From Lycorma delicatula (taxonomy: Eukaryota; Arthropoda; Insecta; Hemiptera; Fulgoridae): DNA of 64,000 nucleotides. The first letter of the stretch is position 1, and each line of letters starts with the position of its first letter. Position numbers and translations under genes: made by a program. Where the stretch lies: the NCBI RefSeq assembly GCF_047948215.1, contig NC_134455.1, positions 156,966,575-157,030,574 of the forward strand, in the 5' to 3' direction. This document shows positions 24,802 to 38,147 of this stretch, piece by piece. The notes beneath the pieces were generated by a model, which saw only the letters and a list, made by a program, of their open reading frames with translations, was not told the DNA's origin and did no database searches.

Positions 24802-26010
24802 CTACAGAAGTGTACACAACACGTTTCTTTCTGGTGAAAATTGGAATCCATTATTCCTCGCAACTTCATTTAGAGCATTAATCGCCCGTTGCAATTTGTA
24901 CTTCACCATAGCAGTCTTGTTGCTGGCATACACAATTGCCAAATCATCAACATAGACGCTTTTGCTGATTTCTACTGGAATGGCTAATATCAATTTATTA
25001 ATGGCGATGGTAAACAAGGTACCGCTCAACGCCGAACCTTGTGGTATGCCATTTTCCATCATTCTTTGAGATGAATATTCATTGTTGACACGTACTTGGA
25101 AGGTACGTCATTCATATAGTTGCTGAGCAATACTGGCAGATTGCCGCGAATGCCCCATTCATGTATCTGGATCATTACTCCATGTCGCCAGGGCATATCG
25201 AAAGCCTTCTGTAGATCAAAGAAGACTCCGACACAATCTTTCCTTGTAATAAAGCTGTTATATATAATATTCTCTAAGTTGATAATTTGATCGGTGGTGG
25301 AATGGTACTGTCGAAAACCTGCCAGCTGCCTGATCATATTATAGTGGATTTCATCCGGATCAGCAGCTGTGTTGCCTGCTTTCTCCAACGCTTTCAAGAA
25401 TTCTTCCATTTTAAATGGTACATTATAAGAGTAATTATACTCAGTACGGAAATTTAGTAGACTTTCACGTTCTTTTTTTGCTCGAAAATCTTCTTCGTAG
25501 TTAGCCGTTTTGCAGGCCTTCTCGAAGTGATTGGATAATAACTCCGCGATTTCGTTTGGAGTGTCCTTAATTTCATTTTCATCTTAAAGGCTAGTTATGG
25601 GTGCAAAATTTTTACGCCCTCAAATCACCTTCACTTTCCTCCAAACATCTGATGCAGTAGTGGTTCTGTCGATGTATAACACGTATTGATGCCAGGATCG
25701 TTTTTTTCGAGTCTATCATGAGACGTTTTGCATACGCCCTGTATTTTTTAAAGGGAATAAGATTCTCTGTGGTAGGACGTTTCTTAAAGGTGTTATACGC
25801 CCTTTTCTTTCTTTTAATAGCTTCACTTATTTCATCGTTCCACCATGGAACAGGTCGTTTCGTAAGTTTCGCAGATGTTTTGGGAATGAATCTCGATGCC
25901 GACTCAAGTATCGCATTTGTTATACCGTCGAGATCCTCCCCGATAACTCCAGTTGTTTCAGGGAGTATTGTTCTAGCTGTGAAGCTCGTCCAATCTGCCT
26001 TTTCATACAA
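24802..26010 (-). pseudogene. Copy B ORF2, reverse transcriptase, frameshifted with a deletion
   Basis: Three pieces: 26,010-25,612 (N-terminal RT), 25,409-25,059 and 25,062-24,802. VGVFFDLQKAFDMPW, GIPQGSALSGTLF and YVDDLAI are present. At about 25,320 the frame passes directly from MIRQL to AGFRQYHS, skipping about 80 residues present in copy A, including NSYRPISL. The junction carries a GCAG microhomology. That loss alone would abolish RT function. Confidence 0.8.
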
Positions 26011-26031
26011 CCGTGTATTTTTCTTGTAACA

Positions 26032-26680
26032 TCAGTTACAATTTGCACCGGGAAATGATCGCTTCCATGCAAATCGTCTAAAATATGGAAGCTGTACCTC
26101 GGTGCTATCGATCCGCTTATCAGTGCTAGATCTATACAGATCTATACAGATCTCTGGAAAAAAGGTTCTTGACCCATCGTTTAAAAGTATAAGTTCAGAA
26201 TTCATCAGGAACCTTTCCAATTCTCTTCCACCGGGATCTACTCGGTCCGATCCCCAAAGAGAATTATGAGCATTAAAATCACCCACCAGTAAAATGGGTG
26301 GGGAAAGCTCAGAAATTAGTCGCGCTATGTCATCCTCCTTCCAATAAAAATTCGGCAAGTATATGCTGCAAACAGTGACCTGAAGGGGACGCTTCATTCT
26401 AATGGCGACCGCTTGCAGGTTTGTATTTAGATCAACAGCTTCGGCGGTAGCTCTGGTCGATGTTAGTATGGCTACTCCACCTCTAACTCTTATATTTGGC
26501 GGTTGATCTCGCCGAAATGTATCATATCTTTTTAATTTAAAATTTTCATTTCGGCGGAAATGCGTTTCTTGCAGACATATATAAATCGGGTCTATATCAT
26601 GTACCAAGCGTTGGAGCTCATGGGTGTTTGAAAAACATCCATTGATGTTCCATTCTACAATCGACTCGCTGATGTTAAAT
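26032..26680 (-). pseudogene. Copy B ORF2, endonuclease domain
   Basis: The open frame at 26,607-26,032 covers most of the AP-endonuclease domain without interruption (ICLQETHFRR, VGDFNAHNSLWGSD), better preserved than in copy A. A duplicated GATCTATACA tract near 26,130-26,152 shifts the frame before the final GSDHFP-type block. Confidence 0.78.
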
Positions 26681-26684
26681 TAAA

Positions 26685-28225
26685 TTATAGCCTAGGTTTC
26701 CCTTTCGGCCAGCCTTTTTTTCTTTTCTTTTCCATGCTGCGAACAGCCTCGTGTTCGCGGAGAGCGTCGTCGCCCGTATAGCTTCCAGTCTCCGAATCGG
26801 AGACCACCGAAGCCGCCGACGACGACGGACATGGATCGGCGCCGGTTTCAGGCGCCGATTGAGAGGTGGCAACCTGGACGATCCCCGACACTGGAGCAAC
26901 ACCGGTCATCGCCTGTGGAAGGGAGGACACTCGCCCCCCTGGTGTGGATATTTGTGGTGGCCACAAATATCCATAGAGGTGGCCTCTAAACCACAGAGGC
27001 CACCTCAGTTGCAGGAGGCTTGGCAGCCTCCATAACACACTCTTTCTTCTTATCCTGAAGAATCTCGCTGAGACGGACTTGACCATTGGTTTGGCGTCCG
27101 TTTTCTTCTCTACAGGAGCAACTTTCATTTTTATAGATTTATCTTCAGCAGGCTGTACCACTATGTTTGGCTTAACAAATTCTTTGCTGCTGAAAGGCTT
27201 CATCTTGTTTTCGATGATCTTCTCAATCATGTTAGCCAAAGTAGGCGCAAGTTTGTTTATAATTTGTGTCTCATCTACAGCAATTGGAGTAGGAGCAGGA
27301 ACAGCAGCTGCAGCCTGAGCATAGGTTGTTGCTCTAGGTCTGCGGGCATTTACAATCTTCTTTGCTTCGAAGCAGCTGACCTTTTGCAGGGTTTTAACTT
27401 CCTGCACAGCTACCTCGTCTTTGTAGACAGGACAGTTCCTGGATCTGCAAGAAGGTGTTCCTTTACAATTGATGCATGTGGGAGGCTCTTTACATGGCTC
27501 TCCCTCATGCAACTCATCGCCGCATACGCATATTTGCGGTCTCTCACATCTTACAGCGGTATGGCCAAAACGTTGGCACTTGTAGCATCTCATTGGCTGC
27601 GGTACAAATGCCCGCACATCCAATCGATGTATTCCCGCTCTTATTTTCTCCGGCAAAGTAGGCCGGTTAAATGTGAGAACATAAGATGCTGAAGGAAGGA
27701 CTTCGCCATTCCTTCTCATGTTCAATAGGCGACACTCTATTACTCCTTGTGCTGCTAGTTCTTCAGCAATTTCTTGCTCTGAACAATTTAATAGATCCCG
27801 ACAGACCACAACACCCTTTGAGGTGTTGAGTGTGCCATGGGGATCAACACGTACAGCCAATTCTCATATTTTTTTCAACCCTAGGATCTTTTGCGATTGA
27901 ATATCTTTACAGTTTCCACATGAAGTCCTGTGAAGGTTTTTCTAATTTCTTTAACAGGGCCTCCAGCACATTTATTTATTTCTCGAGCAATGAGGAAGGG
28001 ACTCACTTTCGAGAAATTACCGTCTTCCTTTGTGATTATCAAATATTTCGGCTTCGGAATGTTGCTCTTGAAAAAAGCTTTTTGTAAGCTTTTTCTGGCC
28101 TCAACTTCTTTTCTTCGAGATTCTGCACTCTTACGACGTTTCGCCTCGGGTGAAACAGCCGGTTCTAAACGAGGGTGTTTTCGTGAACCCTCTGCCTCGT
28201 TTGATTGTAGTTCAAGATTACTCAT
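26685..28225 (-). pseudogene. Copy B ORF1 (Gag-like), frameshifted
   Basis: ATG at 28,225 (MSNLELQS). The first ~110 residues are open. A frameshift and stop near 27,881-27,860 precede AVRVDPHGTL. The rest is open to 26,685 and keeps three intact zinc knuckles: CYKCQRFGHTAVRC, CVCGDELHEGEPC and CINCKGTPSCRSRNC. A compensated frameshift garbles about 27,070-26,940. The C-terminus is basic (KKRKKGWPKGKPR). Confidence 0.75.
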
Positions 28226-28763
28226 GTCGTTTATCCCTTCTGTAGCAAGGCTAGCCGCCGGAGTACACCCCCACTCCAGGGCTACCAACCTTGGAGGTCC
28301 AATCCGGTACTCCGGTGGAACCGGCGTATGTCCTGCCAGAGAGCGGATGCGCAGTCTCTGCACTGACTCGAGGCTCCTACTCACCGAAGCTTTCAGAGCT
28401 CCCATGCACCGACATACATGGGCACCATTGCTACATGCTTGTCATCGCAGGGGGCATGTGGATAACGGAAGGGTCTCTGTTGTACCTGCAATAACATTGA
28501 CCCCGGCCGCCACATCGCCAGCTCTAAATATGGTGTGAGTCCATTTCCAAATCATTAGTAGTACATATCTTGCCGGTGGCCGTAAATTCCAATTTATATG
28601 GTGACCTGAAGGTGGAAACAGGTCAAAAGAAAAGCATATCCGAGGAAATTACTCGGAGTCCCGTTAGCCAACTATATGTATTGTACATAAGTACAGCTGT
28701 TGCCGCCCTGGACGTGGAACATAGATGTTGTGTTCCGGACGTAGGGATTATCTACCTCAGGAC

Positions 28764-28775
28764 AATTCTAGTGTT
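28764..28775. repeat. TSD of copy B (right)
   Basis: AATTCTAGTGTT, identical to 22,615-22,626. Confidence 0.9.
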
Positions 28776-31700
28776 ATTAAAGAAGAAATTTTGTTTTTTC
28801 AATACATAATCTACATTTAGAACAAAATTAATTCGTCCTATATTGTACTGAAGCATTGTATATACCTTATTTCACAAAATGAAGGGATACATACATTAAA
28901 AGGATAATTGCCTTACATAATTTATCCAGCATTTTTATAGCTGTGATTATTAAAAACATCTAACGGTGTACAAGAAGTACTAATGAGAATTCATTTCTGT
29001 GAAAACAATGTTTTATTGTAGGTAATTTTTCGCTGAAAGAGTGAAGGTTCCATTTGAAGAGCTGCATGTCAAAAGCGTTTCTAATATGTTGTAATAAATT
29101 TAACTCATTGACAGTGGAAAACTGGAAACCACTTAATTTCTCACTTTTCCAAGTAAAATTGACATCGGTTACTTGTTACTCTTGAAATTGTCTGTTTAGT
29201 TTTAGGAGCGAATCATACGAGGTCACGTGCTACCATCACAGTTTCGTCACATACACATACCAGATTGTTTGTTATTTAAAACATTTCATTGCGAAGTAAA
29301 AATATTGATAACAAACTAAATTTACTAAAATTTTTTCCTATTTTCCTGTACAACAGCTTTCACGCTTAACTTTTGTTATTGATTTATTATAAAATATGTT
29401 AAAATTAATTAGATAACAAATGACAAATGGGTTATTAAATTTAATTTAATAAATCCTCATAACTCAATAATTCGTTGTATTTTAATGGATATCCCATTAA
29501 TTAAATCAAATAATACGTTTTTATTTATCCTTTATTTATTTAGAAAAATATATGAAGGCTAAATATTAATCTATGTAGTTATTAATACTGCTTGTTAAAA
29601 GGTATGTATATATCGACTTCAAAGAAATGTCTTGTGAAATTGACAGGTGTAAGTTTTATTTTTATTTTTTTAGGTGTAAATAATTAAAACTAATTGTTTT
29701 CTACAATATATTTTTTCACTATAATCGTTTTAAGTTTGAAATATACAGAAGAAATAATTATATTGCCATTTTTTGTTTTTTTTTTTTTTTAAGAAAGACT
29801 ATTTAACATTAATTAATAAAACTTTATTTTTTGTAACGGTTCTTGATATTCTTGTTATTTTAACATAACAACTCCTTAGAAAAAGCAGAATTAAAAAGAA
29901 TTTTGTAACAATTAAGAAACCAAGTGTCTTATAATTTTAATATAAAAAATGGAAATTTCTCAAAATTATTCAGATTTTATCCAAAACCTCACATTTATCA
30001 AACGTTTTTTCTCAAAATTTTTAAATATATAAATAAAGAAAAACAATTGATTTCTTTACGTAAAATACTGAAAACTACAGTCTTGCTAACTTGAAAAAAA
30101 TATTTATGTTTATATTTTCTCTAAAGTATAGATATAACATAGCATGAAGCATTTAATGAAATTAAATAATTGTGTCACGTGATTATTAAAATAATAATAA
30201 TTTTACAACTGGTATGTTCATTACAAAAAGTAAACTTTTATAAAAATAATCAAGACACTTTACATGTTAGTTGTCAGTACGTTATTTTTCAAATTACAGT
30301 AAATGAACTGTTGAATCTGCCATCTAATTCTAAGAATGATGATCCGAATACAAAACAGGTTTACTATCTCTACTTGCAGATGTAACAAAATAATGTTCGC
30401 TAGAGTAATCTTGAAATAGATGAGTGCAGTATTTTTTTTTTAAATACCAGCTTCTGTAGATGTGCTCCTCTATTAAAGTGCACGTCAAATCTTTACAACT
30501 TTTTTAACCAAGTAACTTTATTTTCTTTAGCATCATAATTTCAAGTAATTGTTATCTGAACTACTCCAGTTTGTTTTTTAACTTTTTTCTGTAACACTCT
30601 AAGAATATTTCTTTAGACACTTAAGCGGGAAAGCGATGAAAACATAATTAGTTTTTGAATTAAAATTCTAAGTGCAATCAGATAAAGTACGAGTAAATAG
30701 TATAATTAGTTTAAATCTGTCTTATCATTTAAGTAATGTCGTTTATTATAACTCGGTACTCTTAATTATATTTAATTTCTTTCACATCTCAGACTGGATA
30801 TATATTTTAATTGAGGGTAGTATTTATTTTGGAATTATAATATTCATATTAGTATTTAAAATATTAAGATTTTAAGATTTAAAATAAAATTATATTTTGT
30901 TTATAAACCCGATATACATAGATAAGTAACGTGACAGAGATAACAAGTTTTACATTTTTTAAATAAATTTCTGTTTAATTATTTCATAAAAGTCAAAACA
31001 TTATTGGGAAAATATAATAATATACCGATAATTTCTTACAATATGCATTTATTTAAACAATTTAAGTAGACTTTTTAAATGTGCAATATGTATTTTGTTA
31101 AATGGAATTTGTGCTTTTCCTCTTAATAACCTCCTGTTTATAGCACTAATTTTTAAGAATGCAGAATGGGGATTGTAGCAATTCGAATTTGAATGCTAGT
31201 TAATTAAAATTCACTACAAAATAGATTGACAATATTTCTTTTAAATAATAGATTATTTAGTTTTTTAGCTTTCCTAGTTTATTTATTTTTTATTTAATCA
31301 GCGGTGATTTAATTGCTATTACATCTGTGGTCCCGAAACTATTTTAAGCTCTGTTTCTTTTAAAATCTTTTGAAAAGAAAGTATTGATTTTCCAAAAATG
31401 ATTGAAAAGATTTTTACCTACTTGAATTAATAAATACGCGTAATTCACAAAAAAAATTTTTTTTTTTAAATACTTAAAAATAAACAATAATAGAAAAAAG
31501 AATGCAATTCGAGAGAAAATTTTACTGTTATCTCTTTTTATTAAATATGTAAACCTATTAAAAAATAAGTAAAAATTAATATATACTAGTATAACAAAAA
31601 TTAAAATATGTAAATAATAAAAATATTAATTTGTAATAAAAAAAAAATATCAGTTCAATTCTAAAAGGTTATTGATAATACTGGAAAAAAAAACTATATT

Positions 31701-32429
31701 GTTTAAGCAACGTAAGATAAGTTTAAATCTTAATGAACACCAATAAAATTACTAAATTATATTATTATAATATTATATATTAAAACATATATAACCAAAA
31801 AATTGCTCCATTAATCTAAACAAATGTAAAATATGGAAAATCTTCAGATGTTACTGTAAAGGAATGGAAAGGACGATTAAATAGAGTCGTAAGTTATCTG
31901 ACTAGGATAAATATGAGAAGACAAGCTCCAACGGTAAATAAGTTAACATATTACTAATCATTTTTAATTATAATTAAAAAAAAAATTGAAGTAAAATTAT
32001 AAATAAAAAATTGTACGATTTATATTCAATTAAATGACACATATAAAAGAAAACTGGAAAACCATAATATCAGATGGTATAAATTTCTTGAAAACACATA
32101 GAAGACTAAAAAGACTTACTCTTACCATTATTTTAACAGCTACCGTATAAAACTCATTGATAAATGTTAGAGTAATACTCTTAGTTAAAATATGGAAATG
32201 TTCAACACACTTATTTATTGTTTTCTCAACAGATTTTAGATTTATTGCAATGTTAAAAAAAAAAAAACATTGAACAGACGTAAATTTCTATAGTTTCAAT
32301 TCTTCTTTACTTTTATGAACATCGTTGAGAAAAAATTCTGATTTGATGAGCGTTAATTTTTTTTCATATAGTTTCCGGCTTGGACTAGTTTCATGTAGTA
32401 CTTGTTCTTTTCTAAATCCGGTTTTATAT

Positions 32430-32640
32430 ATGTACATATAAATATGTACTTTTATATTTTATACGAAATATATATATAATTAATAAATTATATATATATA
32501 AATTTTATAAATTAAATGTATATATTTTATATAAACATACAAAATATTAATTAATATTTTATATTAATTTCATGAGTGTGTGTGTGTCTCTGTGTGTGTG
32601 TGTATGTGTGTATATATATATATATATTCGTACGTTTATA
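32430..32640. repeat. AT-rich and (TG)n simple repeats
   Basis: TATATA tracts, then TGTGTGTGTGTCTCTGTG and TATATATATA. Confidence 0.85.
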
Positions 32641-34639
32641 GATTTTAAAGAGTGAACTGAAACATTCAACTTAAAAGAGTTAGTCGGTCAACTACGATTT
32701 CCTATTCAAGAAAATATTTATTTAAATAATGATTGATGATCAATAATAAAAATTATTAATTTTTATTCTAATTCAACCATCACTTTTTTCGTCTAAGCTA
32801 GGTTTGTTTAATTCTCATCTTATTTTAAATAATAAGAAAGAGATTAAAGAAAAGGAATGGTTAATTCGACTGCTGACAATATGGACTTTTTTTTATTCAT
32901 ATCGCTGAGAAAAAATTTTATACGTTTTTCTTATTTTCTAGTTCAGTGCTTCCATTGTATTAGTAAAAATTTATTTTAATTCTGATTTTATCTACATCAT
33001 TTTTATAATTATGAAAGATACGAAGAACTGAAGAGACAGCTTTTTGCCTCCTCCTACGCGAGGAAAATTTTCACTGATTTTAAATTAGAAGTAAATTATA
33101 ATAATGCTTATGTTTTTACAAAATTATATCGTTACATCAGGCTATATTTAACGCACGAGAAATTATGTGATGTTTGTATTTTTTTAAATAAATAAAAAAA
33201 TCACTGTAAAAAAAAATTAGTTTCTTACTTATTAGCCAACAAGAGTGATAATTTTTATTAGTCTCTCTTGATATTCTGTACAATTCATCGTACATTTTAT
33301 TTTTAGCTATTTAGCTGAGATAGAAGGAGGCTAATACGTATACGGTCGCGTGAGATTTCCTACTACGTAGGATAGTTTAGACATAATTATATTAAAAACA
33401 TAATTGCAATATATCCATAAGTTTACTGAAATAAAACGATTATAATCGTTTTAAATTATATAACGATTAAAATCGTTATATACAATATGTATAATCCATG
33501 GGTAATCTAAGTATAATTCATGAACTTTCTCCATGGGTTAGAAAGCAGTGAAAATTATCGATAATAGAGCAATATACGGGTGTAATAAATATTTCTAATA
33601 ACAAATTCATTATTTACACAGTAATTTTCTTCAAACAATTATTTACGAATGGTCATTACATACACACTAATAGTATTTTTATTAATGACCGATATTACTT
33701 CTGTAGGCAAAATGTAAGAAATGATTTATTAATTTTTCAGAAATTTTAGAACCGATTCGCAATTGAAGCGAGTTGAAATATCAAGAAAAACAACCTTTAA
33801 ATTCTTGTTACTAAAATACGTGAAGAAGTCGAGAATTCATGAAAGCGAATGAACTTTGCCATACACTTGTTATCCTTATTCGTATAAGCTAGATATTGCG
33901 CGCATTCATTTTAAATTCGTATTAGAAGTTAACTTTTATATATCTACAAAAAAATGTTATTTTAGAATAGAGCACAAAATTTTGAACTTTTCCTGGATGC
34001 AGTAAAAAAAATTGTTAATTATGGTGAGCTAATTAATTGAATTGTACTAACAATTTGCACACTTTTTTTAAAAAGGAAATAAGGAAAGTAAAAATAATTC
34101 ATATTATATAAAAATTTAACACAAAATTTTTTTGTTACCAAAATGAATTTAATTTAAACGTTTGCCTACGGCAAGATAATTGGATTTTTAAATTAAAATT
34201 CAAAAATTGTTTTCGTTGTGTTTTTAAACTTATTTGGCAGCAATTTCTTCTTCCTTTTATCGTTCATTTTCTATTAACCTTATTGCTAACAATTTAAAAA
34301 TTGTATTAATTACTTAGTTTGTTCTTTTAAGATTTTACTTTTTTCTACTGTAATAATTTAAAAGAATAAATCATAAAGAAAGCTGATGATAACGAAGTCA
34401 TTATTTTACTAACTTTCGTAATTAAAAGATATGAGATGGAACGGATTCTCCGTATCGTAATAGTTTATAAACAAAAAAAAATTCACTTTAAAAATTCCCA
34501 GATCGTCAAGTTCTTAATTTTACGTTTTATAAAACAAGTTATCGTATTTTTAATATAAATTTGTTTTATAAAATTAGTTAAAATTAGCAAATCAAAGTTC
34601 ATGGTAATGCAGTACATTTTATAATTTATTTCTCTGCCG

Positions 34640-34745
34640 ATCTCAGTGGCAGTATGGTAACGATTTTGCTTCTCATTCGGAAGGTACTGGATTCAAATCT
34701 CGATAAATCTTGGGTTCTCATTTTACAAAATGCCTTTATCACGAT
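34640..34745 (+). mobile_element. Degenerate tRNA-derived SINE fragment
   Basis: CTCAGTGGCAGTATGGTAACG resembles an A-box tRNA head and GGTACTGGATTCAAATCTCG a B-box arm. Similar to a SINE head I recall from hemipterans. Strongly diverged. Confidence 0.45.
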
Positions 34746-36913
34746 TAAAAAAATAAATTTTAATTGGACATCAGTCCGCAGTTACCTATTATAATAAATA
34801 AACGATTGTTTGGAAACTTTCAACTGTTACGATGGATGAGAATAAAAATCCACTCAGTTTTCGTATAGTTAACCGACTGATGGGGTAGAATTCCAGCAGG
34901 AACGCGTACAATTTCAAGGATCTACACTTGCGGCTTTTTTTTAAAGCCAGGACATTATCACAATTAAGTAGCAACTTGAGGAGTTTGTGGATAAAAAAAG
35001 CTATAAACTATCTTTAGTTACAATGTTTACGATTGTTTTGAAATACTATTTAAATATTTTTAATCATAATACGAATTATTCTCATTTTTTAGAAGGTTTT
35101 TTAGTATTTCTAGAGTAAAGAAAAAAAAATTATCAGCATCATCCATACCCCTAACTAATAATTTGTGTTTTATAATAATGAATTCATATAAATATAAATA
35201 TAATATAAATTATTATGATTATTAACATTTAAAAATATTGTAAATCATTGTTTTACTGTTTCCTATAATCATATTTTACAAAATTAACAATTAATTTGAA
35301 GCACATCCTTATGAATATGTAATGAATTATAGAACTAAATTTTTTCTTAACTGCAATTTGAAACTCTACCTTCTGTCTTGACTTTGTAATTCCGTAGCTG
35401 ATATACAACTGGTCCTATTAATCGGTATTCTGGATCATAATTATTTTAAATGTTTTTCGTACTAGGAAGTTTCAGTATTGGATCGAAACTCTTTGGTGGG
35501 GAATATTATCCATAAAAATCTAACATAAAATAAAATACCATAAAATCTATTGCTTAATTTTCTAATATAAATATATAATATATTCTATGAAGAATATATG
35601 CAAATATATTGACATTTATTCTAACAGATTATTAAAGTAATTATGTCTGAAATGTGCCAAGAACAAAAAATAATGTATGACTACCATTGCTTATTGCAAT
35701 ATTAAGATAAAAATTCTCGAGAATTAGGTTTTAAAGAAATTTAAAAAATATACCTAATTTAAAAAATTAGGTATACAAACAAGAATATACATGTAAAGTA
35801 CATTTATGTGTTGTAAATATAATTATTGTAAATTTTTCACATTATTTCAGGTGGGATTATAAAGAACCCTCCTAAATTATATTTTTTCTGATATGTTACA
35901 AAAAATTTGAAATTAGTTAAATTTAAATAAAATATTGAAAAATGTTTAAAACTGGGGAAATTAGTTTTAATTACAATATGAAGTCATTAAATAAAAAGAA
36001 ATTCGCTGTTATTAGAAACAAAATATATCACCTCAAATCCAGCATTTTAATTTTTGAAGGAAATTTTTATTTTATTGAAGCTACTTTTGGAATAAAAAAA
36101 AAAAAAATTATAACCGATGACAAAAAAAGTTTCATAATGCATTGAGTTGCGAACGAAAAAAATGTTTTCCAATTCATTAAGCAAGGTTTTTATATTTTTT
36201 CTGTTTTTTTGTCATAAAGATTCTCACTTTAGTTATTATATGTTTTAGAATAGGGTATTGACTGTTAAATTTAATACCCTTATCATTTTAAGAAAGAAAT
36301 AAAATTAAAAAGGATTTACTTTTAGAGTTTAAGTGACAATTTAATTTTACCATCCTAACCTAACCATCCTGTTACTTAATTTATTAGTATATCTTTTATT
36401 TTATAATGCGGTAGGGTTATCACACTAGCCCATGTATCAACTATTCAACTATTTGGGATTTTTCCCCTATCATTAAAATAATTCCATCTTCCTTGTTATA
36501 ATACGTAGAAAAATATTGACACGTGAAAAGCGAGTTACGCTTTGTAACTTATTGCAATAAGTTTTCTAACATTAATAATTTTTTCTTTAAATTGACTTTT
36601 GGATGTATATTTTCAATTTATTTTTGGGCATACCATGAAATTAATATTTACGTAACTATATGTCATAGGATGAGAATAAAGTTTATCGGTTCAGGAAAAT
36701 CAATTTTTAAATTTCTGTTATAGAAAGTCCACTGCCATCATATTTTCCGTTTAGTCCACTAATGTACACGTGTAGTTAAAATTTAAGACGACCATGTGGG
36801 ACGGATTTTAATATTTTAAACTGGTGGTACTTTCGAGTTAGTCTAAAGAAATTGCTGTGTCCTTATTTAAATTAATTTACAAACATTAAGTTATAACGAA
36901 CAGTATGTGTTGC

Positions 36914-36919
36914 GTTATG
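36914..36919. repeat. Polinton TSD (left)
   Basis: GTTATG, identical to 57,332-57,337. A 6-bp TSD is the expected footprint of a Polinton integrase. Confidence 0.92.
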
Positions 36920-36952
36920 AGTAGTACGGAAATGGTGGTACGGCGTCAAAAA

Positions 36953-37086
36953 TGACGTCATTCCAAGATGGCGGACAGCCGCCATCTTGGATTCCAAGAT
37001 GGCGGCCGTCCGCCATCTTGGAAACGTCACTTCTGACGTCACTAATTCAAGATGGCGGTGGTCGGCCATCTTGGATTGTGACGTCA
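36953..37086. promoter_or_regulatory. CRE palindromes and YY1-like site array in the left TIR
   Basis: TGACGTCA occurs at 36953, 37034 and 37079. AAGATGGCGG or its complement occurs at 36965, 36979, 36996, 37010 and 37049, plus a GGCCATCTT variant at 37064. The sites are arranged as inverted pairs. CRE binds ATF/CREB-type bZIP factors and AAGATGGCGG is the YY1 consensus (Pho in flies). The array sits 33 bp from the element end. It could be promoter, enhancer or replication-related; the function is inference. Confidence 0.6.
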
Positions 37087-37275
37087 TTGACGCCGGTACC
37101 CCGTCAGTGTTGCCAACTTGATTTATTTTATGTCGATAGTGAGTCAGTGTTACCAACTTGATTTATTTTTTGTTGACATGTTTATATATTGAAGAAATAT
37201 TTCAAAGGTTGGTATCACTGTTGTGTGGCGGTCGATTTGAATTAAATAAATAATATTTAAAGTGAAAAAAATTCT

Positions 37276-37350
37276 GTCGGCTAGAGGATTCGAACCCGGT
37301 CATGACGGGACGCGACCGACTGACGCCTTAAACCAATCGGCTGCGGTGAC
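37276..37350 (-). ncRNA. Pol III-like tRNA-related unit in the left TIR
   Basis: On the - strand: an A-box-like CCGATTGGTTTAAGGCG, a perfect B box GGTTCGAATCC, then a T7 run 4-5 nt after the unit (plus-strand A-run 37,266-37,272). The acceptor stem does not pair, so this is not a working tRNA. It fits a tRNA-derived Pol III promoter pointing to the element end. The mirror copy is at 56,904-56,979. Confidence 0.5.
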
Positions 37351-37409
37351 TCCCTGATGTAATGAGTGAAAAATGTTCTACGTAAGCTGTGAATTTTAAC
37401 GTAACATCA

Positions 37410-37815
37410 GTCTGTACACACACAAACACACACACACAAACACACATGCACACACACACACGCGCACACACATACATATATATATATACACACAAGTGAA
37501 TATAGACGTACCTCGAGGATGATCCTGGTCGTCCAGGCGATGACGTCGGGAGGCGTAACCTCGAAGGAGAGAGGTTCTCGTCGTAGATCGTGCACCGGGA
37601 GGCGGTGGCGGTGATGTCTGCTGCGACACACAAACACAAACACACACGCACACACACACGCGCACACACATACATATATATACACACAAGTGAATATAGA
37701 CGTACCTCGAGGATGATCCTGGTCGTCCAGGCGATGGCGTCGGGAGGCGTTACCGCGACGGAGAGAGGTTCTCGTCGTGGATCGTGCACCGGGAGGCGGT
37801 GGCGGCTGTGTTTGC
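37410..37815 (-). repeat. Tandem exon-like cassettes in the left TIR (two ~195-bp units)
   Basis: Mirror image of 56,452-56,846. Each unit has a GC-rich ~110-nt block ending GAG and a donor-type GTACGT, then a GT-rich ~85-98-nt stretch ending in CAG or ACAG. Long open frames in all phases are caused by the GT repeats and should not be read as genes. Confidence 0.6.
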
Positions 37816-38147
37816 GTACGTGCGTCAGCGGAGTGACGTAGAGGTGTTTACCGTGCGAGATGCGGCGCTCGACTGAAGAATTGTGGGACCGACGTGGTCT
37901 GAAGTTGTCCGATTGACCAATCGCAGCGTTGGAATTCGAATCGGCGCATGCGCACTAGCCGGTAGTGCGTACGTGCGAACTCGAACGTCGTCTCTAATAA
38001 GAGTGGATGCGATAAGGAAAATGTTTTTTTTTAATAATTATCGGATCACTAATACAAAAGTGACTTGAGTTGTTGTAACTGGTTAAATCCGGTTGTGTCT
38101 GGATCTGTAAAAGGAAAAAAAAGTTATGAAATGAATTTATGTGTTGG

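Larger units (their letters stand above)
22627..28763 (-). mobile_element. I-like non-LTR retrotransposon, copy B (full length, decayed)
   Basis: Inverted relative to copy A. 5' end at 28,763 (CCTGAGGTAGATAATCCC on the - strand), 3' end with a 3' UTR matching copy A (GGGCATCGACTGCTAGGG at 22,650 is its complement) and an A-rich tail. The perfect 12-bp TSD shows one target-primed insertion. Both ORFs are broken by several frameshifts, and the RT has lost a ~240-nt internal block. Confidence 0.88.
28776..36913. other. Eight kilobases of AT-rich DNA without a gene
   Basis: No supported coding region on either strand. Contains an AT/GT-rich simple repeat (32,430-32,640), inverted repeats (33,430-33,480; 35,749-35,775, arms TATACCTAATTT) and a SINE fragment (34,640-34,745). 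Confidence 0.6.
36920..37976 (+). repeat. Polinton left terminal inverted repeat
   Basis: Inverted copy of 56,280-57,331, near identical. From the outer end: CRE/YY1-like array, two copies of a CAGTGTTGCCAACTTG-type direct repeat (about 37,105-37,170), a Pol III-like unit, two exon-like cassettes with GT-rich introns, then a GC-rich inner part ending GTGCGTACGTGC. Related sequence continues past 37,976 to about 38,100, matched on the right by 55,524-55,762. Confidence 0.93.

Noticed and set aside
36350..36372. Telomere-like CCTAACCTAACC
   Set aside because: Only two units of the insect repeat in unique AT-rich DNA; chance.
37276..37350. A functional tRNA gene
   Set aside because: The A and B boxes are good, but the acceptor and T stems do not pair and no clean anticodon arm forms.
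37328..37841. Overlapping open frames of 80-150 codons in the TIRs, all phases, both strands
   Set aside because: They arise from GT/CA tracts and GC-rich repeated blocks without stops; none has a family resemblance and the frames are equally open in several phases.
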